Source of the DNA: Chloroflexi bacterium HGW-Chloroflexi-3 | GTDB lineage: Bacteria; Chloroflexota; Anaerolineae; Anaerolineales; Anaerolineaceae | DNA: 64,000 nucleotides | Direction of reading: 5' to 3' | Assembly: GCA_002842045.1 (NCBI GenBank) | Contig: PHBX01000002.1 | Span: 124,001-188,000, forward strand | Part shown: in pieces, positions 25,857-34,888 of the stretch | How positions within the stretch are numbered: position 1 is the stretch's first letter | Layout of the letters: each line of letters opens with the position of its first letter | Program-made: the position numbers and the translations under genes | The notes under the pieces: model-generated | Databases searched by the model: none | Seen by the model: the letters and a program-made list of their open reading frames with translations, nothing else | What the model was told of the DNA's origin: nothing

Positions 25857-27584
25857 TTGCACAAAAAACTAGTTAATTGGTTGATTAAATTTCCCTATCT
25901 TTTCATATTTTCAATCATATTTTTTGAAGTAGGGACAATTTTATTAATATTTCAAATACAACTCATCTCCCAACTGATAAACAAAACAATATTTATAAAT
26001 CAATCATTGGATCAACTAACTAAACCAATTATTTTAATCGTTGTTTTGATAATTTTTCGAGGTTTTTTTAATTTCTCGGGAGATGTACTTGCAAAAAAAG
26101 TAGCTCAAAAGATAAAAAGTTTATTTCGAAAAAAAATAACTGATAATCTATTTCAAAATAATATGGATCGAAGAACCCATTCAGGAGATTTGGTAACCAT
26201 ATTTTATGATCGTATTGAGGCGATTGAAGATTATTACACCCTTTTCCTACCTCAAGTTGTTTTATCAATTCTCATACCAGCCAGTGTACTTTTTTTTGTA
26301 TTTCCAATAGATTTATTATCCGGAATGGTTTTTATTTTAACAGCACCATTAATTCCATTCTTTATGTTCTTAATTGGCAGATTTAGTGAAAAAATTAATA
26401 AAAACCAATGGCGATCCTTAAGCAACTTATCAACATTTTTTCTGGATTCAATCAGAGGGATGAAAACAATTCTAATTTTTAACCAACAAGAGAATCACAT
26501 AAAAAGAATCAAAAGAGCAAATGATGATTATGTCCATAAATCAATGTCAGTTCTAAGAATCACATTTTTATCGGCATTAGTCCTGGAGCTTTTAAGTACT
26601 TTATCAATTGCAGTGGTTGCTGTCGAAGTCGGATTGCGACTTTTGTATTTTAAGATCACCTTTGAACAAGCTTTTTTTATTCTGCTCATTGCACCTGAAT
26701 TTTATTTACCATTGAGAAATTTAGGGTTAAGGTATCATGTAGCCATGAATGGGGTTGAAGCCTACAAGGATATTCATTCTTTCATAACAAAAAAAGAAAT
26801 TTCTGAGAATCGGGAAACGGCAACTTTTACAAATAAATATGTTCAGAAGTTAAATGTTGAACACTTATCAATTCAGTATTTTAGTCAGAATTCCCCGATG
26901 ATTAGTGATTTCACGTATTGTTTTGAAAAAGGCAAACATTATGGCATTGTTGGCGCTAATGGATCCGGCAAATCTACTTTTTTTCATGTTTTATTACGTT
27001 TTATCAAACCCATGGAAGGAAAAATATCGATAGATGGATTTGAGATTGGTGATATCCCCCGAAAACAATATTATTCTCTTTTTTCCTGGTTACCACAGAG
27101 TCCTGCTATTTTTAATGGGAGTATTTTAGAAAATCTATTAATAGCAAACCCGGAAAATGATTTGAATAATTTGGAAAAGATTCTTAAAATTGTTGAACTC
27201 AATGACTTTATAGATACTTTACCCAACAATTACCATACAGAAATCCAGGAGTTTGGAAAAACGATCAGTAGTGGTCAAAAGCAAAGAATTGGTTTAGCCA
27301 GACTTCTATTGCGAAATTCCTACATCATATTATGTGATGAACCAACATCTTTTTTAGATCCTATATCCGAACAGATAATTTCAAAAGTTCTTGAAGATTA
27401 TAGAAAAGATAAAATACTGCTGACGATTGCACATAGAATTCAAACCATACAAAAGGCGGATGAGCTTCTATTTTTTCAAAAAGATAAGCCAATATCCAGC
27501 GGTACTTTCGATAATTTAATGGCTAATAATATTGAATTCCAACAATTCATTAAATTTTATTTCGGAGAGAAATTTAATGATTAA
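25857..27584 (+). CDS. cydD: CydD-like ABC transporter (heterodimeric thiol exporter subunit)
   Basis: 575 residues: six-helix ABC exporter membrane domain (1 to about 310) and ATPase domain. CydDC exports cysteine and glutathione to the periplasm and is needed to assemble cytochrome bd. Walker A is GANGSGKST; the signature is ISSGQKQR, deviating from LSGGQ; Walker B is ILCDEPTSFLDP. The start is TTG at 25857 with AGGA 11 bases upstream. It overlaps the CydC gene. The assignment rests on the tandem with CydC and the nearby cydAB genes; other heterodimeric ABC exporters look alike. Confidence 0.8.
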   Translation: MHKKLVNWLIKFPYLFIFSIIFFEVGTILLIFQIQLISQLINKTIFINQSLDQLTKPIILIVVLIIFRGFFNFSGDVLAKKVAQKIKSLFRKKITDNLFQNNMDRRTHSGDLVTIFYDRIEAIEDYYTLFLPQVVLSILIPASVLFFVFPIDLLSGMVFILTAPLIPFFMFLIGRFSEKINKNQWRSLSNLSTFFLDSIRGMKTILIFNQQENHIKRIKRANDDYVHKSMSVLRITFLSALVLELLSTLSIAVVAVEVGLRLLYFKITFEQAFFILLIAPEFYLPLRNLGLRYHVAMNGVEAYKDIHSFITKKEISENRETATFTNKYVQKLNVEHLSIQYFSQNSPMISDFTYCFEKGKHYGIVGANGSGKSTFFHVLLRFIKPMEGKISIDGFEIGDIPRKQYYSLFSWLPQSPAIFNGSILENLLIANPENDLNNLEKILKIVELNDFIDTLPNNYHTEIQEFGKTISSGQKQRIGLARLLLRNSYIILCDEPTSFLDPISEQIISKVLEDYRKDKILLTIAHRIQTIQKADELLFFQKDKPISSGTFDNLMANNIEFQQFIKFYFGEKFND

Positions 27585-29262
27585 TAATTTTTGGAATTAT
27601 GCAAAAAAGTCATGGCTAAGTATAGGTTTATCAATCATTCTTGCATGTTTTACGGTGGTTAGCGCTGTAGCCTTGATGGGTGTCTCTGCTTACTTAATAA
27701 TTTTGGCTGGATTTCATCCAACGATTGCTATACTTCAAGTATCTATCGTAGGGGTCAGGTTTTTTGGAATATCAAGAAGCATATTCAGATATTTAGAACG
27801 ATTACAAACGCATGAAGTCAATTTTAAGATTTTAGGGAAAATGCGATTGTCTGTTTTTTCTAAATTGTCCAATCGATTTTTTTATCTCTTAGACAGATAT
27901 TCTGGTTCAGATATCCTTTCAATTGTCATTCATGATATTAATCAAATGGAAAATTTGTTTGTTCGCTTATTATCGCCAGCCATCGTTGCACTCTTTATAA
28001 GCGTAATTGTGGGAATTTTTATAGGACTTCAAACTGTTGAATTATTGTTTGTCTATGTCGGTGGATATTCAATTACAGGATTGATCATTCCATATTTTTC
28101 AATAAAACTCAGCAGATTAACAAAGGGGAATTTAAAAATTACCCGGGACAAATTTCAATCTTCAGTGATCAATTTCAATCAATTTATCGATGAATCTATT
28201 TTCTACCAGGTAGAATCCAAATTGTCGTCAGACCTGGAAAAGAACATAAAGGATTTGGAAAGAGAACAAACCAGAACGGTTGTCTGGCAATCCGTTTGGC
28301 AATTACTTAGTTTTTATTCCATTCAAGGACTTTTCGTATCGGTGCTGGTTCTAAGTATTTTTCTTGCCAATGAAGGAAAATTGGAATTAGTGTTAGTTGG
28401 GGTAATCTCCTTAGTGGTCCTTTCCAGCTTTGAAGTACTATCGAATATACCATCCATGGCATATCTGTACGGAGATATTGAAAGTTCCACCAGGAGAATT
28501 CAGGAAATTGAAGAAATACCATTAGAACCAGAGATAGTTTTCCAAGAGTTTGATCATGAAGTTTTCCCAATAAGATTTCTAAATGTGTCTTATGCTTATC
28601 CGAAGCATAAAAATCATCTGGCAGTAAAAAATATCAATATTGAAATCAACAAGGGAGAAAAAATTGCCATTGTTGGTGCGAATGCTGCTGGTAAAACCAC
28701 TTTTATCGAATTACTTTTAGGGAATAGACATGATTATGGTGGGAGAATAATTCTAAAGGATAAAGAATTAAGAACGATAACAAAAAAGATTATCCGGCAA
28801 ATGTTTGGATATTTAGCCGCAAATCCTTTTGTATTCGGAACCACTATACGACAAAATTTACTTTTAGCCAAAGAAGAACCTCAAGATGAAGAATTAATTT
28901 ATGTCCTCGAGAGTGTTAATTTAAGAATGGATTTAAATACACGATTGGATGAGCTTGGAAAGAACTTATCCAGTGGAGAAATTCAACGATTGGCAATTGC
29001 TCAATCAATTTTATTGGATGCTGAGGTGCAAGTATTTGATGAGCTGTATGCAAATTTGGATCCAAAATCAGCTTATGAAATCAGTCAGTTGATTCAAAAA
29101 AAATTCAGTGATAAAACAGTGATTTTTGTCACACATCGTTTCATTAATATGGACTATTTTGACAATATTTTGGTTTTTCATGAAGGGCAAATTGTTCAAA
29201 AAGGTACACACAAGGATTTATTGGAACAAACTGGAAAATATACTGAACTAATAAATCAGTAA
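27577..29262 (+). CDS. cydC: CydC-like ABC transporter (heterodimeric thiol exporter subunit)
   Basis: 561 residues with the same membrane-plus-ATPase layout. The N-terminal helix reads ALMGVSAYLIILAGFHP, and RFFGISRSIFRYLERLQTHE is a recognisable CydC sequence. Walker A is GANAAGKTT; the signature is LSSGEIQR; Walker B has DEL where DEP is usual. The start at 27577 is chosen because GGAGAG precedes it by eight bases; it overlaps cydD by eight bases. cydAB lies about 7.5 kb downstream, with unrelated genes between. Confidence 0.83.
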   Translation: MINNFWNYAKKSWLSIGLSIILACFTVVSAVALMGVSAYLIILAGFHPTIAILQVSIVGVRFFGISRSIFRYLERLQTHEVNFKILGKMRLSVFSKLSNRFFYLLDRYSGSDILSIVIHDINQMENLFVRLLSPAIVALFISVIVGIFIGLQTVELLFVYVGGYSITGLIIPYFSIKLSRLTKGNLKITRDKFQSSVINFNQFIDESIFYQVESKLSSDLEKNIKDLEREQTRTVVWQSVWQLLSFYSIQGLFVSVLVLSIFLANEGKLELVLVGVISLVVLSSFEVLSNIPSMAYLYGDIESSTRRIQEIEEIPLEPEIVFQEFDHEVFPIRFLNVSYAYPKHKNHLAVKNINIEINKGEKIAIVGANAAGKTTFIELLLGNRHDYGGRIILKDKELRTITKKIIRQMFGYLAANPFVFGTTIRQNLLLAKEEPQDEELIYVLESVNLRMDLNTRLDELGKNLSSGEIQRLAIAQSILLDAEVQVFDELYANLDPKSAYEISQLIQKKFSDKTVIFVTHRFINMDYFDNILVFHEGQIVQKGTHKDLLEQTGKYTELINQ

Positions 29263-29286
29263 TTTCCTTAATGTATCAAAAAATTA

Positions 29287-29316
29287 TTGATTTCATAAAG
29301 TAAAATGGGTTATAAT
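29287..29316 (+). promoter_or_regulatory. Promoter of the recX-rny leader
   Basis: TTGATT (29287-29292), 18 bases, TATAAT (29311-29316). The start of transcription near 29323 leaves a leader of about 265 bases before recX. Confidence 0.6.
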
Positions 29317-29322
29317 ATATAC

Positions 29323-29587
29323 ATTAATTTTTATTGATGATTATGATTGCGGATCACTTAATTTGATCTTGGAATTGTTTTCTCTCATGTTGAATGAGAG
29401 TTAATAAAAACATAACAATCGGTTAACGATTGAAAATTTGATGAATGGAGATTTCAGGAAATGAACCACAAGTTTCATGAATTAGATTGTTCATGATGGG
29501 TTTTCTGGAATAAATCAAAAAATCTTAAAGAGTTACTGGTTGAGAAACAAGGTCATCTGAATCCGCAAAGGATTTGATGGCTAAATA
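29323..29587 (+). other. Long structured 5' leader of recX, with two tiny ORFs
   Basis: This stretch has no normal gene. It holds several hairpins: GATCA/TGATC (29352-29368), CTCTCAT/ATGAGAG (29382-29400) and CAATCG/CGATTG (29416-29432). ATGAAC (29461-29466) can pair with GTTCAT (29489-29494), or its first five bases with TTCAT (29474-29478), so two folds compete. An 11-codon ORF (MNHKFHELDCS) starts at 29461 behind AGGAA. A three-codon ORF (ATG GCT AAA TAA, 29577-29588) with AAAGGA overlaps the recX start. No known riboswitch or ncRNA class is recognised. Confidence 0.4.
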
Positions 29588-30241
29588 ATGCAAAAAACAA
29601 TAACTGCATTAACAATACAGAAAAAAAATCCTAAGCGAGTTAATATTATTCTCGATGGTGAATTTTCTTTCGGTATGTATGTTATTAATGCTGGACACCT
29701 AAAGGTTGGTCAAACAATTTCTCTAGAGATGATTGATAGCCTGAAGAAAGTTGATCAAATTGAAAATTGTTTTCAGAAAGCCTTGAAATACATTTCTTAT
29801 AAACCACGGACAAAGTCTGAAGTTGTAAAGAAATTGAATGAGATGCATGTAGAAGAAGATATCATTTCAAATGTCATGTACACCCTCGTTGAAAAAGGTT
29901 ATGTAAATGATTTCCAATATGCAAAAAATTGGGTAGAAAACAGAAGTATTTATAAACCAAGAAGTAAAAAACTGATTACATGGGAATTAAAAAATAAACA
30001 AATAAGCGAAGAAATTATTAGTGAAGTAACTGGTGAAATGATCCCAGAGGAAAAATTAGCTATTCTGGCTGCTGAAAAATATGCCAGGAGATTGTCTGGA
30101 TATGAAAAAGAGGTTTTTTTTCGAAGGTTATCTGGATATTTAATCAGGCGCGGATTTTCATATAGTACTGTGAATGCTACAGTTCAAACGATATGGAATA
30201 ATCTTCGCCAACAAACATATGAAAATTCAAATGGAAAATGA
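29588..30241 (+). CDS. recX: Regulatory protein RecX
   Basis: RecX binds and modulates RecA filaments. The 217 residues show the three-helix tandem repeats of the family: KALKYISYKPRTKSEVVKKL, then LVEKGYVNDFQYAKNWVENR, then ELKNKQISEEIISEV. An N-terminal region of about 60 residues (ILDGEFSFGMYVI) is also found in longer RecX proteins. recA is not adjacent. The ATG has no Shine-Dalgarno at normal distance; it overlaps the stop of a three-codon ORF, which suggests reinitiation. rny follows after nine bases. Confidence 0.9.
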   Translation: MQKTITALTIQKKNPKRVNIILDGEFSFGMYVINAGHLKVGQTISLEMIDSLKKVDQIENCFQKALKYISYKPRTKSEVVKKLNEMHVEEDIISNVMYTLVEKGYVNDFQYAKNWVENRSIYKPRSKKLITWELKNKQISEEIISEVTGEMIPEEKLAILAAEKYARRLSGYEKEVFFRRLSGYLIRRGFSYSTVNATVQTIWNNLRQQTYENSNGK

Positions 30242-30250
30242 GGTGAATTA

Positions 30251-31786
30251 ATGGGGAAGCAAGAATTATTAGCTCTATTATTGATCATAGGTGATGTAAT
30301 TATCATCGCAATTGTTGTATTCTTTTTAAACCGTTATTATTCTGAGCGATTAAAAAAAGATAGGCAAAATCAAGCAGATTCTATCATTGTGAACGCGAAG
30401 GAAAATGCGAAAACAATAGAATTAGAAGCAAAAGATAACGCGATAAAGGTACTTAAAGACGCGGAAGAAGAAATCACAAGAAGAAGAAATGAAAATCTAA
30501 AAGAAGAAGAAAGATTGCATAAGAGGCGGTCTGAAATTGATAACCGAATTGAGAGACTTGAACTTCGAGAGCAAACGATAAATAAACGTCAAAGTTTAAT
30601 TGATAAAAGATCAAACGAAATTGAGAAAATGTATGCTCAACAATTGGGTGAATTACAACGAATAGCTCAAATGAGTGTTGAAGAGGCAAGGGAAATTCTA
30701 CTTCAAGAAGCAGAAAAAGAAGGCCGGTCTGATATGGCCAGAATTATTCGTCAGATTGAAGCTGAAGCACGTGCAGAGGGTGAAAAACGAGCCCGAGAGA
30801 TTGTTGCCGATGCAATCCAAAGAGTTGCTTCGGAGCACGTGAATGAAGTTACTACTTCAGTTGTGATTCTACCGAATGAAGAAATGAAAGGTAGAATCGT
30901 AGGCCGAAATGGTCGAAACATTCGCGCCTTTGAACAGGCTGCTGGTGTGGATGTGATCGTGGATGATACGCCTGAAGCTGTCACAATAAGTTGTTTTGAT
31001 CCTGTAAGAAGGGAAGTAGCCCGTCGGGCTTTGGATTATCTCATTTTAGATGGAAGAATTCACCCGGCACACATTGAAAAAGTACTGGAAGATAAACAAA
31101 AAGAAGTAGAAAAAACGATTGAAGAGGCTGGAGAACAAGCAGCTTACGATGCAGGGGTGTCAGGTATACGGCCAGAAATTTTGAAAGTGCTGGGAAGATT
31201 AAAATACCGAACATCTTATGGTCAAAACCAATTATCACATGCTGTTGAGGTCGCCAGGTTAGGTTCAGTAATCGCATCTGAATTAGGTGCTGACATCGAG
31301 ATTGTCAAAGCTGCTGGATTATTACACGATCTTGGAAAAGCAATGGACCATAATACTGAAGGTACTCACGCCTTAATTGGCGCGGAATTTGCTCGTCGTT
31401 ATGGCGTCAATCCAAAGATCGTAAATGCAATTGCTTCTCATCACCATGAAACAGAACAAGAATCTTTAGAAGCGATTATTGTTGAATCTGCAGACGCAAT
31501 ATCTGGTGCTAGACCAGGTGCCCGTAGAGAGGATTTGGAACAATATATAAAAAGATTACGAGCGTTAGAAGATATAGCAAACTCATTTAAGGGCGTCAGT
31601 CAGAGTTATGCAATTCAAGCAGGTCGAGAAGTTCGAATTATAGTTCGCCCTGAAGATATAGATGATCTGGACGCTTTACGTATTGCGAGAGATGTTGCCA
31701 AGAAAATTGAAGAAAATATGCAATATCCAGGTCAGATCAGAGTAACAGTTATTCGTGAAACTCGTGCAACCGATTACGCGAAATAA
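30251..31786 (+). CDS. rny: Ribonuclease Y
   Basis: Membrane-anchored endoribonuclease that starts mRNA decay. The 511-residue protein has an N-terminal membrane helix (about residues 5-25), a long charged coiled coil (about 30-180), a KH domain with GRIVGRNGRNIRAFE near residue 215, and an HD domain with the metal-binding LLHDLGKAMDH near residue 357 and ASHHHE. The order and length match RNase Y exactly. GAGGTG precedes the ATG. It is probably co-transcribed with recX and ends at a strong terminator. Confidence 0.96.
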   Translation: MGKQELLALLLIIGDVIIIAIVVFFLNRYYSERLKKDRQNQADSIIVNAKENAKTIELEAKDNAIKVLKDAEEEITRRRNENLKEEERLHKRRSEIDNRIERLELREQTINKRQSLIDKRSNEIEKMYAQQLGELQRIAQMSVEEAREILLQEAEKEGRSDMARIIRQIEAEARAEGEKRAREIVADAIQRVASEHVNEVTTSVVILPNEEMKGRIVGRNGRNIRAFEQAAGVDVIVDDTPEAVTISCFDPVRREVARRALDYLILDGRIHPAHIEKVLEDKQKEVEKTIEEAGEQAAYDAGVSGIRPEILKVLGRLKYRTSYGQNQLSHAVEVARLGSVIASELGADIEIVKAAGLLHDLGKAMDHNTEGTHALIGAEFARRYGVNPKIVNAIASHHHETEQESLEAIIVESADAISGARPGARREDLEQYIKRLRALEDIANSFKGVSQSYAIQAGREVRIIVRPEDIDDLDALRIARDVAKKIEENMQYPGQIRVTVIRETRATDYAK

Positions 31787-31812
31787 ACGAAATTAAAAAA
31801 TGAAATATAATT

Positions 31813-31847
31813 CTGATACAGGCACAACAACCTGTATCAGTTTTTTT
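31813..31847 (+). terminator. Rho-independent terminator after rny
   Basis: A perfect 10-bp stem CTGATACAGG/CCTGTATCAG (31813-31822 with 31831-31840) with an 8-base loop is followed by seven T. The next gene's Shine-Dalgarno starts immediately after. Confidence 0.92.
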
Positions 31848-31858
31848 AAGGATAATCC

Positions 31859-34060
31859 ATGAAACAATTATTGCAAAATATCAAAGAGGGTAATGCGGAG
31901 ATTGTCGATGTGCCTATTCCAGCCATAAAATCAGGCCATATTCTTGTAAAGAATCACGCTTCAGTTGTATCTTCTGGAACTGAACGGATGGTGGTTGAAT
32001 TTGCAGAGAAGAATTTATTAATGAAAGCGAAATCCCGACCTGATTTGGTAAAGCAAGTTCTTGACAAAGCTCAACGCGAGGGGATTATCCCAACCATTCA
32101 GGCAGCATTGAATCGACTGGATACACCAATGGCATTAGGATACTCTTCAGCGGGTGAAGTAATCTCGGTTGGAGATGGTGTAGAGGATATCAAACCTGGA
32201 GATAGGGTTGCCTGTGCAGGAGGGGGGTTTGCCTGCCATGCTGAATATGTACTCATTCCTAAAAATCTTTTCACGAAAATCCCTGATACAGTCAGCTATG
32301 AAGAAGCTGCGTTTGCAACCCTAGGTGCGATATCTTTGCATGGATATAGAATTGCAGCTCCTCAAATTGGGGAAAAAGTAGCAATCATTGGTCTAGGATT
32401 ATTAGGCTTGATATTGATCGATATTTGCAAAGCAGCTGGAATGAAGGTATTTGGAATTGATTTAGACCAATCAAGAGTTGATTTAGCGAGAAGCAAAGAT
32501 GTCCTGGCAGTACATAGAGAACAGGCGATGAGTGATGGTTTGAATTTTACCGGGAATCTGGGTTTCGATGTGGTATTTATTTGCGCAGATACAGATTCGA
32601 ATGACCCAATTGAGTTAGCTGGACAATTAGCTCGTGATAAAGGAACCGTTGTCGCGGTAGGGGCTGTTGGACTTGAAATTCCAAGAAAAATTTATTATGA
32701 AAAAGAGTTAAACATCTTGATTTCGAGATCTTATGGTCCTGGGAGATATGACAACTCTTACGAAGAAGAAGGCAAGGATTATCCTTATGGTTATGTGCGT
32801 TGGACAGAGGGGAGAAATCTAGCTGAAATTATTGATTTGGTTGAAAGTAAAAAATTGGATGTTAAATCATTAATTACTCACCGTTTTCAGATTGAAGAAG
32901 GAGTTAAGGCTTACGAGACAATCACAGGTAAGAATAATGAGGAATTTCTTGGAGTAATTATCCAGTATCCTGATAATGGAGAGATAAAAATTTCAGAACG
33001 ACGTGTCGATCTGCAGAAAACCTCTGGATTAAATTTGGGAGGTAAAAAGGTTTCCATTGGTATTCTTGGAGCCGGTTTGTTTGCCAGTGCAGTATTTTTA
33101 CCTATGATTCAAAAAACACCATCTGTTCAAAAAATGGGAATTTGTAGCGGAAAAGGATTAAGTGCCAGACAACTAGCAAATAAATACAATTATCAATTTG
33201 CCTGCACTGATGAAAATGAAATTTTCAATAATAATGAAATTAACACAGTCGTAATTCTAACCAGACATAGTGATCATGCCAGACAAATTATCAGCGGGTT
33301 GCACACGAATAAACACATTTATTGTGAAAAACCATTGGCATTGAATGTGACTGAATTAATGGAAATTAAAAAGGCTTATATGAATGCCCAAACAAATTTA
33401 ATGGTGGGATTTAATCGAAGATTCTCCCCATTTATTTTGAAAGCAAAAGATTTCATTAAAAAAAGCCCTGAACCAAAAATAATTCACTATCGAGTAAATG
33501 CTGGTTTTATCCCATCCAACCATTGGGTTCATGATTCAAATCAGGGAGGGGGAAGAATTATCGGAGAAGGATGTCACTTTATCGATTTGTGTATTTTCCT
33601 GGCGGGGTCAAAACCAGTCAGCATTCAAACGATTGGACTTCCTAACCTTGGAAAATACAACAACGATAATGTAATCATAAATATGATATTTGATAATGGT
33701 TCAATTGCTACGATTGAATATTTAGCGAATGGTGATAAAAGTGTTGAAAAGGAAACACTAGAAATTTTCAGTGGTGGCAAAGTAGTTCAATTAATTGATT
33801 TTAGAAAATTAATTTTGACGTCTAATGGCAAGAAAATCCAATTTCAAAGTCGATTTGCTCAAGATAAAGGTCATTTAGGTTCATGGCAAGCTTTTATTCA
33901 TTCAATTGAATCAAATTTAGGTGTGCCCATACCATTCGAAGAATTATTTGAATCTACTCTGGCTACGTTAATTGCTGTGGAATCTTTTAGGAAAAATGAA
34001 ACCATTTTTTTAGAAGATTATCTTCGACTGATGGATACATCAAAAATAAATCCCTTTTGA
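31859..34060 (+). CDS. Bi-domain oxidoreductase: zinc-type dehydrogenase fused to Gfo/Idh/MocA
   Basis: 733 residues. Residues 1 to about 360 are a medium-chain (zinc-type) alcohol dehydrogenase with GYSSAGEVISVG and the NAD-binding IIGLGLLGLILID. After a linker, about residue 395 onward is a Gfo/Idh/MocA oxidoreductase with GILGAGLFASAVF, the catalytic-region EKPLALN and GEGCHFIDL (candidate His). Such fusions are usually found in polysaccharide or sugar-modification loci; an exopolysaccharide cluster lies 5.6 kb downstream. AAGGA precedes the ATG. The substrate is unknown, and the two sites might catalyse successive steps on one sugar, which is inference. Confidence 0.88.
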   Translation: MKQLLQNIKEGNAEIVDVPIPAIKSGHILVKNHASVVSSGTERMVVEFAEKNLLMKAKSRPDLVKQVLDKAQREGIIPTIQAALNRLDTPMALGYSSAGEVISVGDGVEDIKPGDRVACAGGGFACHAEYVLIPKNLFTKIPDTVSYEEAAFATLGAISLHGYRIAAPQIGEKVAIIGLGLLGLILIDICKAAGMKVFGIDLDQSRVDLARSKDVLAVHREQAMSDGLNFTGNLGFDVVFICADTDSNDPIELAGQLARDKGTVVAVGAVGLEIPRKIYYEKELNILISRSYGPGRYDNSYEEEGKDYPYGYVRWTEGRNLAEIIDLVESKKLDVKSLITHRFQIEEGVKAYETITGKNNEEFLGVIIQYPDNGEIKISERRVDLQKTSGLNLGGKKVSIGILGAGLFASAVFLPMIQKTPSVQKMGICSGKGLSARQLANKYNYQFACTDENEIFNNNEINTVVILTRHSDHARQIISGLHTNKHIYCEKPLALNVTELMEIKKAYMNAQTNLMVGFNRRFSPFILKAKDFIKKSPEPKIIHYRVNAGFIPSNHWVHDSNQGGGRIIGEGCHFIDLCIFLAGSKPVSIQTIGLPNLGKYNNDNVIINMIFDNGSIATIEYLANGDKSVEKETLEIFSGGKVVQLIDFRKLILTSNGKKIQFQSRFAQDKGHLGSWQAFIHSIESNLGVPIPFEELFESTLATLIAVESFRKNETIFLEDYLRLMDTSKINPF

Positions 34061-34069
34061 CTTCTCTTT

Positions 34070-34149
34070 GTTAACAATTGTTGTTGTAATATTAACATCA
34101 AGATGAGTGTTTTGGTTTAAAATCAAATTAATTTGTTTTAAAGTCAAAT
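34070..34149 (+). promoter_or_regulatory. Direct repeats upstream of the PhoP/PhoR-like operon
   Basis: GTTAACAA (34070-34077) and ATTAACAT (34091-34098) are 21 bases apart, resembling Pho-box units two turns apart. Further down, GTTTAAAATCAAAT (34115-34128) and GTTTTAAAGTCAAAT (34135-34149) form an imperfect direct repeat of about 20 bases' period. The array ends about 25 bases before the ATG. Autoregulation by the response regulator is a reasonable guess; no clear -35/-10 pair is seen. Confidence 0.35.
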
Positions 34150-34174
34150 CCTATTGGGTTTAATGGAGCCAATT

Positions 34175-34885
34175 ATGGTCGAAAAAATTCTTATTGTAGA
34201 AGATGAGATTTCTTTACAGGAGACATTAGCCTATAACCTTAAAAAACAAGGTTATGATGTTGTTATTGCAGGAGATGGTCCATCAGCTTTGGAAAGTGTT
34301 AGAAGTTCAAAACCAGATCTGATATTGTTAGATATTATGTTGCCTGGAATGGATGGATTTGAAGTATGTAGAAAATTGCGGTCAGAAGTGAGTACACCTG
34401 TTTTAATGCTCACTGCGAGAGATGATGAGATCGATCGGGTTGTGGGTTTGGAAGTTGGGGCAGATGATTACTTAACAAAACCATTCAGTATGAGAGAGTT
34501 AATTGCCAGAGTTAAAGCCATGCTACGAAGAGTTAAAATTATTAGAGATGAAATTAATTTAATCAATACTGGCGCAGAACAAAAATCTTTTTATGAATTT
34601 GATAAGATTAAACTTGACTTGGGCAGAAGAGAACTTCGCGTAGATAATAAAGTTGTCAATTTGAAACCCAAGGAATTTGAATTACTGATTTACTTAATCA
34701 AGCATAAAAATCAGGTGCTTTCCAGAGACCAGATTTTAGAGTCAGTTTGGGGATGGGAATATATAGGCGATAGTAGAACAGTGGATGTTCATGTACGTTG
34801 GTTAAGAGAAAAAATTGAAGATGAACCTTCCAATCCCAAACGGATTATTACTGCAAGAGGAGCTGGTTACCGGTTCGAAGGGTAG
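34175..34885 (+). CDS. OmpR/PhoB-type response regulator (PhoP-like)
   Basis: 236 residues: receiver domain with acidic pocket E9/D10, phosphoacceptor Asp53 ([11 protein letters not shown]) and Lys in YLTKPFS, then a winged-helix DNA-binding domain ending with [11 protein letters not shown] and [12 protein letters not shown]. The start at 34175 is chosen because GGAG is six bases before it; the upstream ATG at 34163 contains that Shine-Dalgarno. It is followed after three bases by its sensor kinase. It is the best candidate in the window for binding the Pho-box-like repeats at pstS, but other stress responses use the same family. Confidence 0.9.
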   Translation: MVEKILIVEDEISLQETLAYNLKKQGYDVVIAGDGPSALESVRSSKPDLILLDIMLPGMDGFEVCRKLRSEVSTPVLMLTARDDEIDRVVGLEVGADDYLTKPFSMRELIARVKAMLRRVKIIRDEINLINTGAEQKSFYEFDKIKLDLGRRELRVDNKVVNLKPKEFELLIYLIKHKNQVLSRDQILESVWGWEYIGDSRTVDVHVRWLREKIEDEPSNPKRIITARGAGYRFEG

Positions 34886-34888
34886 TGA

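Noticed and set aside
29464..29477. GAAC...GTTTC upstream of recX as a LexA/SOS box
   Set aside because: The spacing is five bases and the right half is GTTT, not GAAC-N4-GTTC; it is better explained as part of the leader's stem.
29323..29587. Leader considered as 6S RNA, SRP RNA, RNase P RNA or tmRNA
   Set aside because: None of the conserved core sequences of these RNAs was found.
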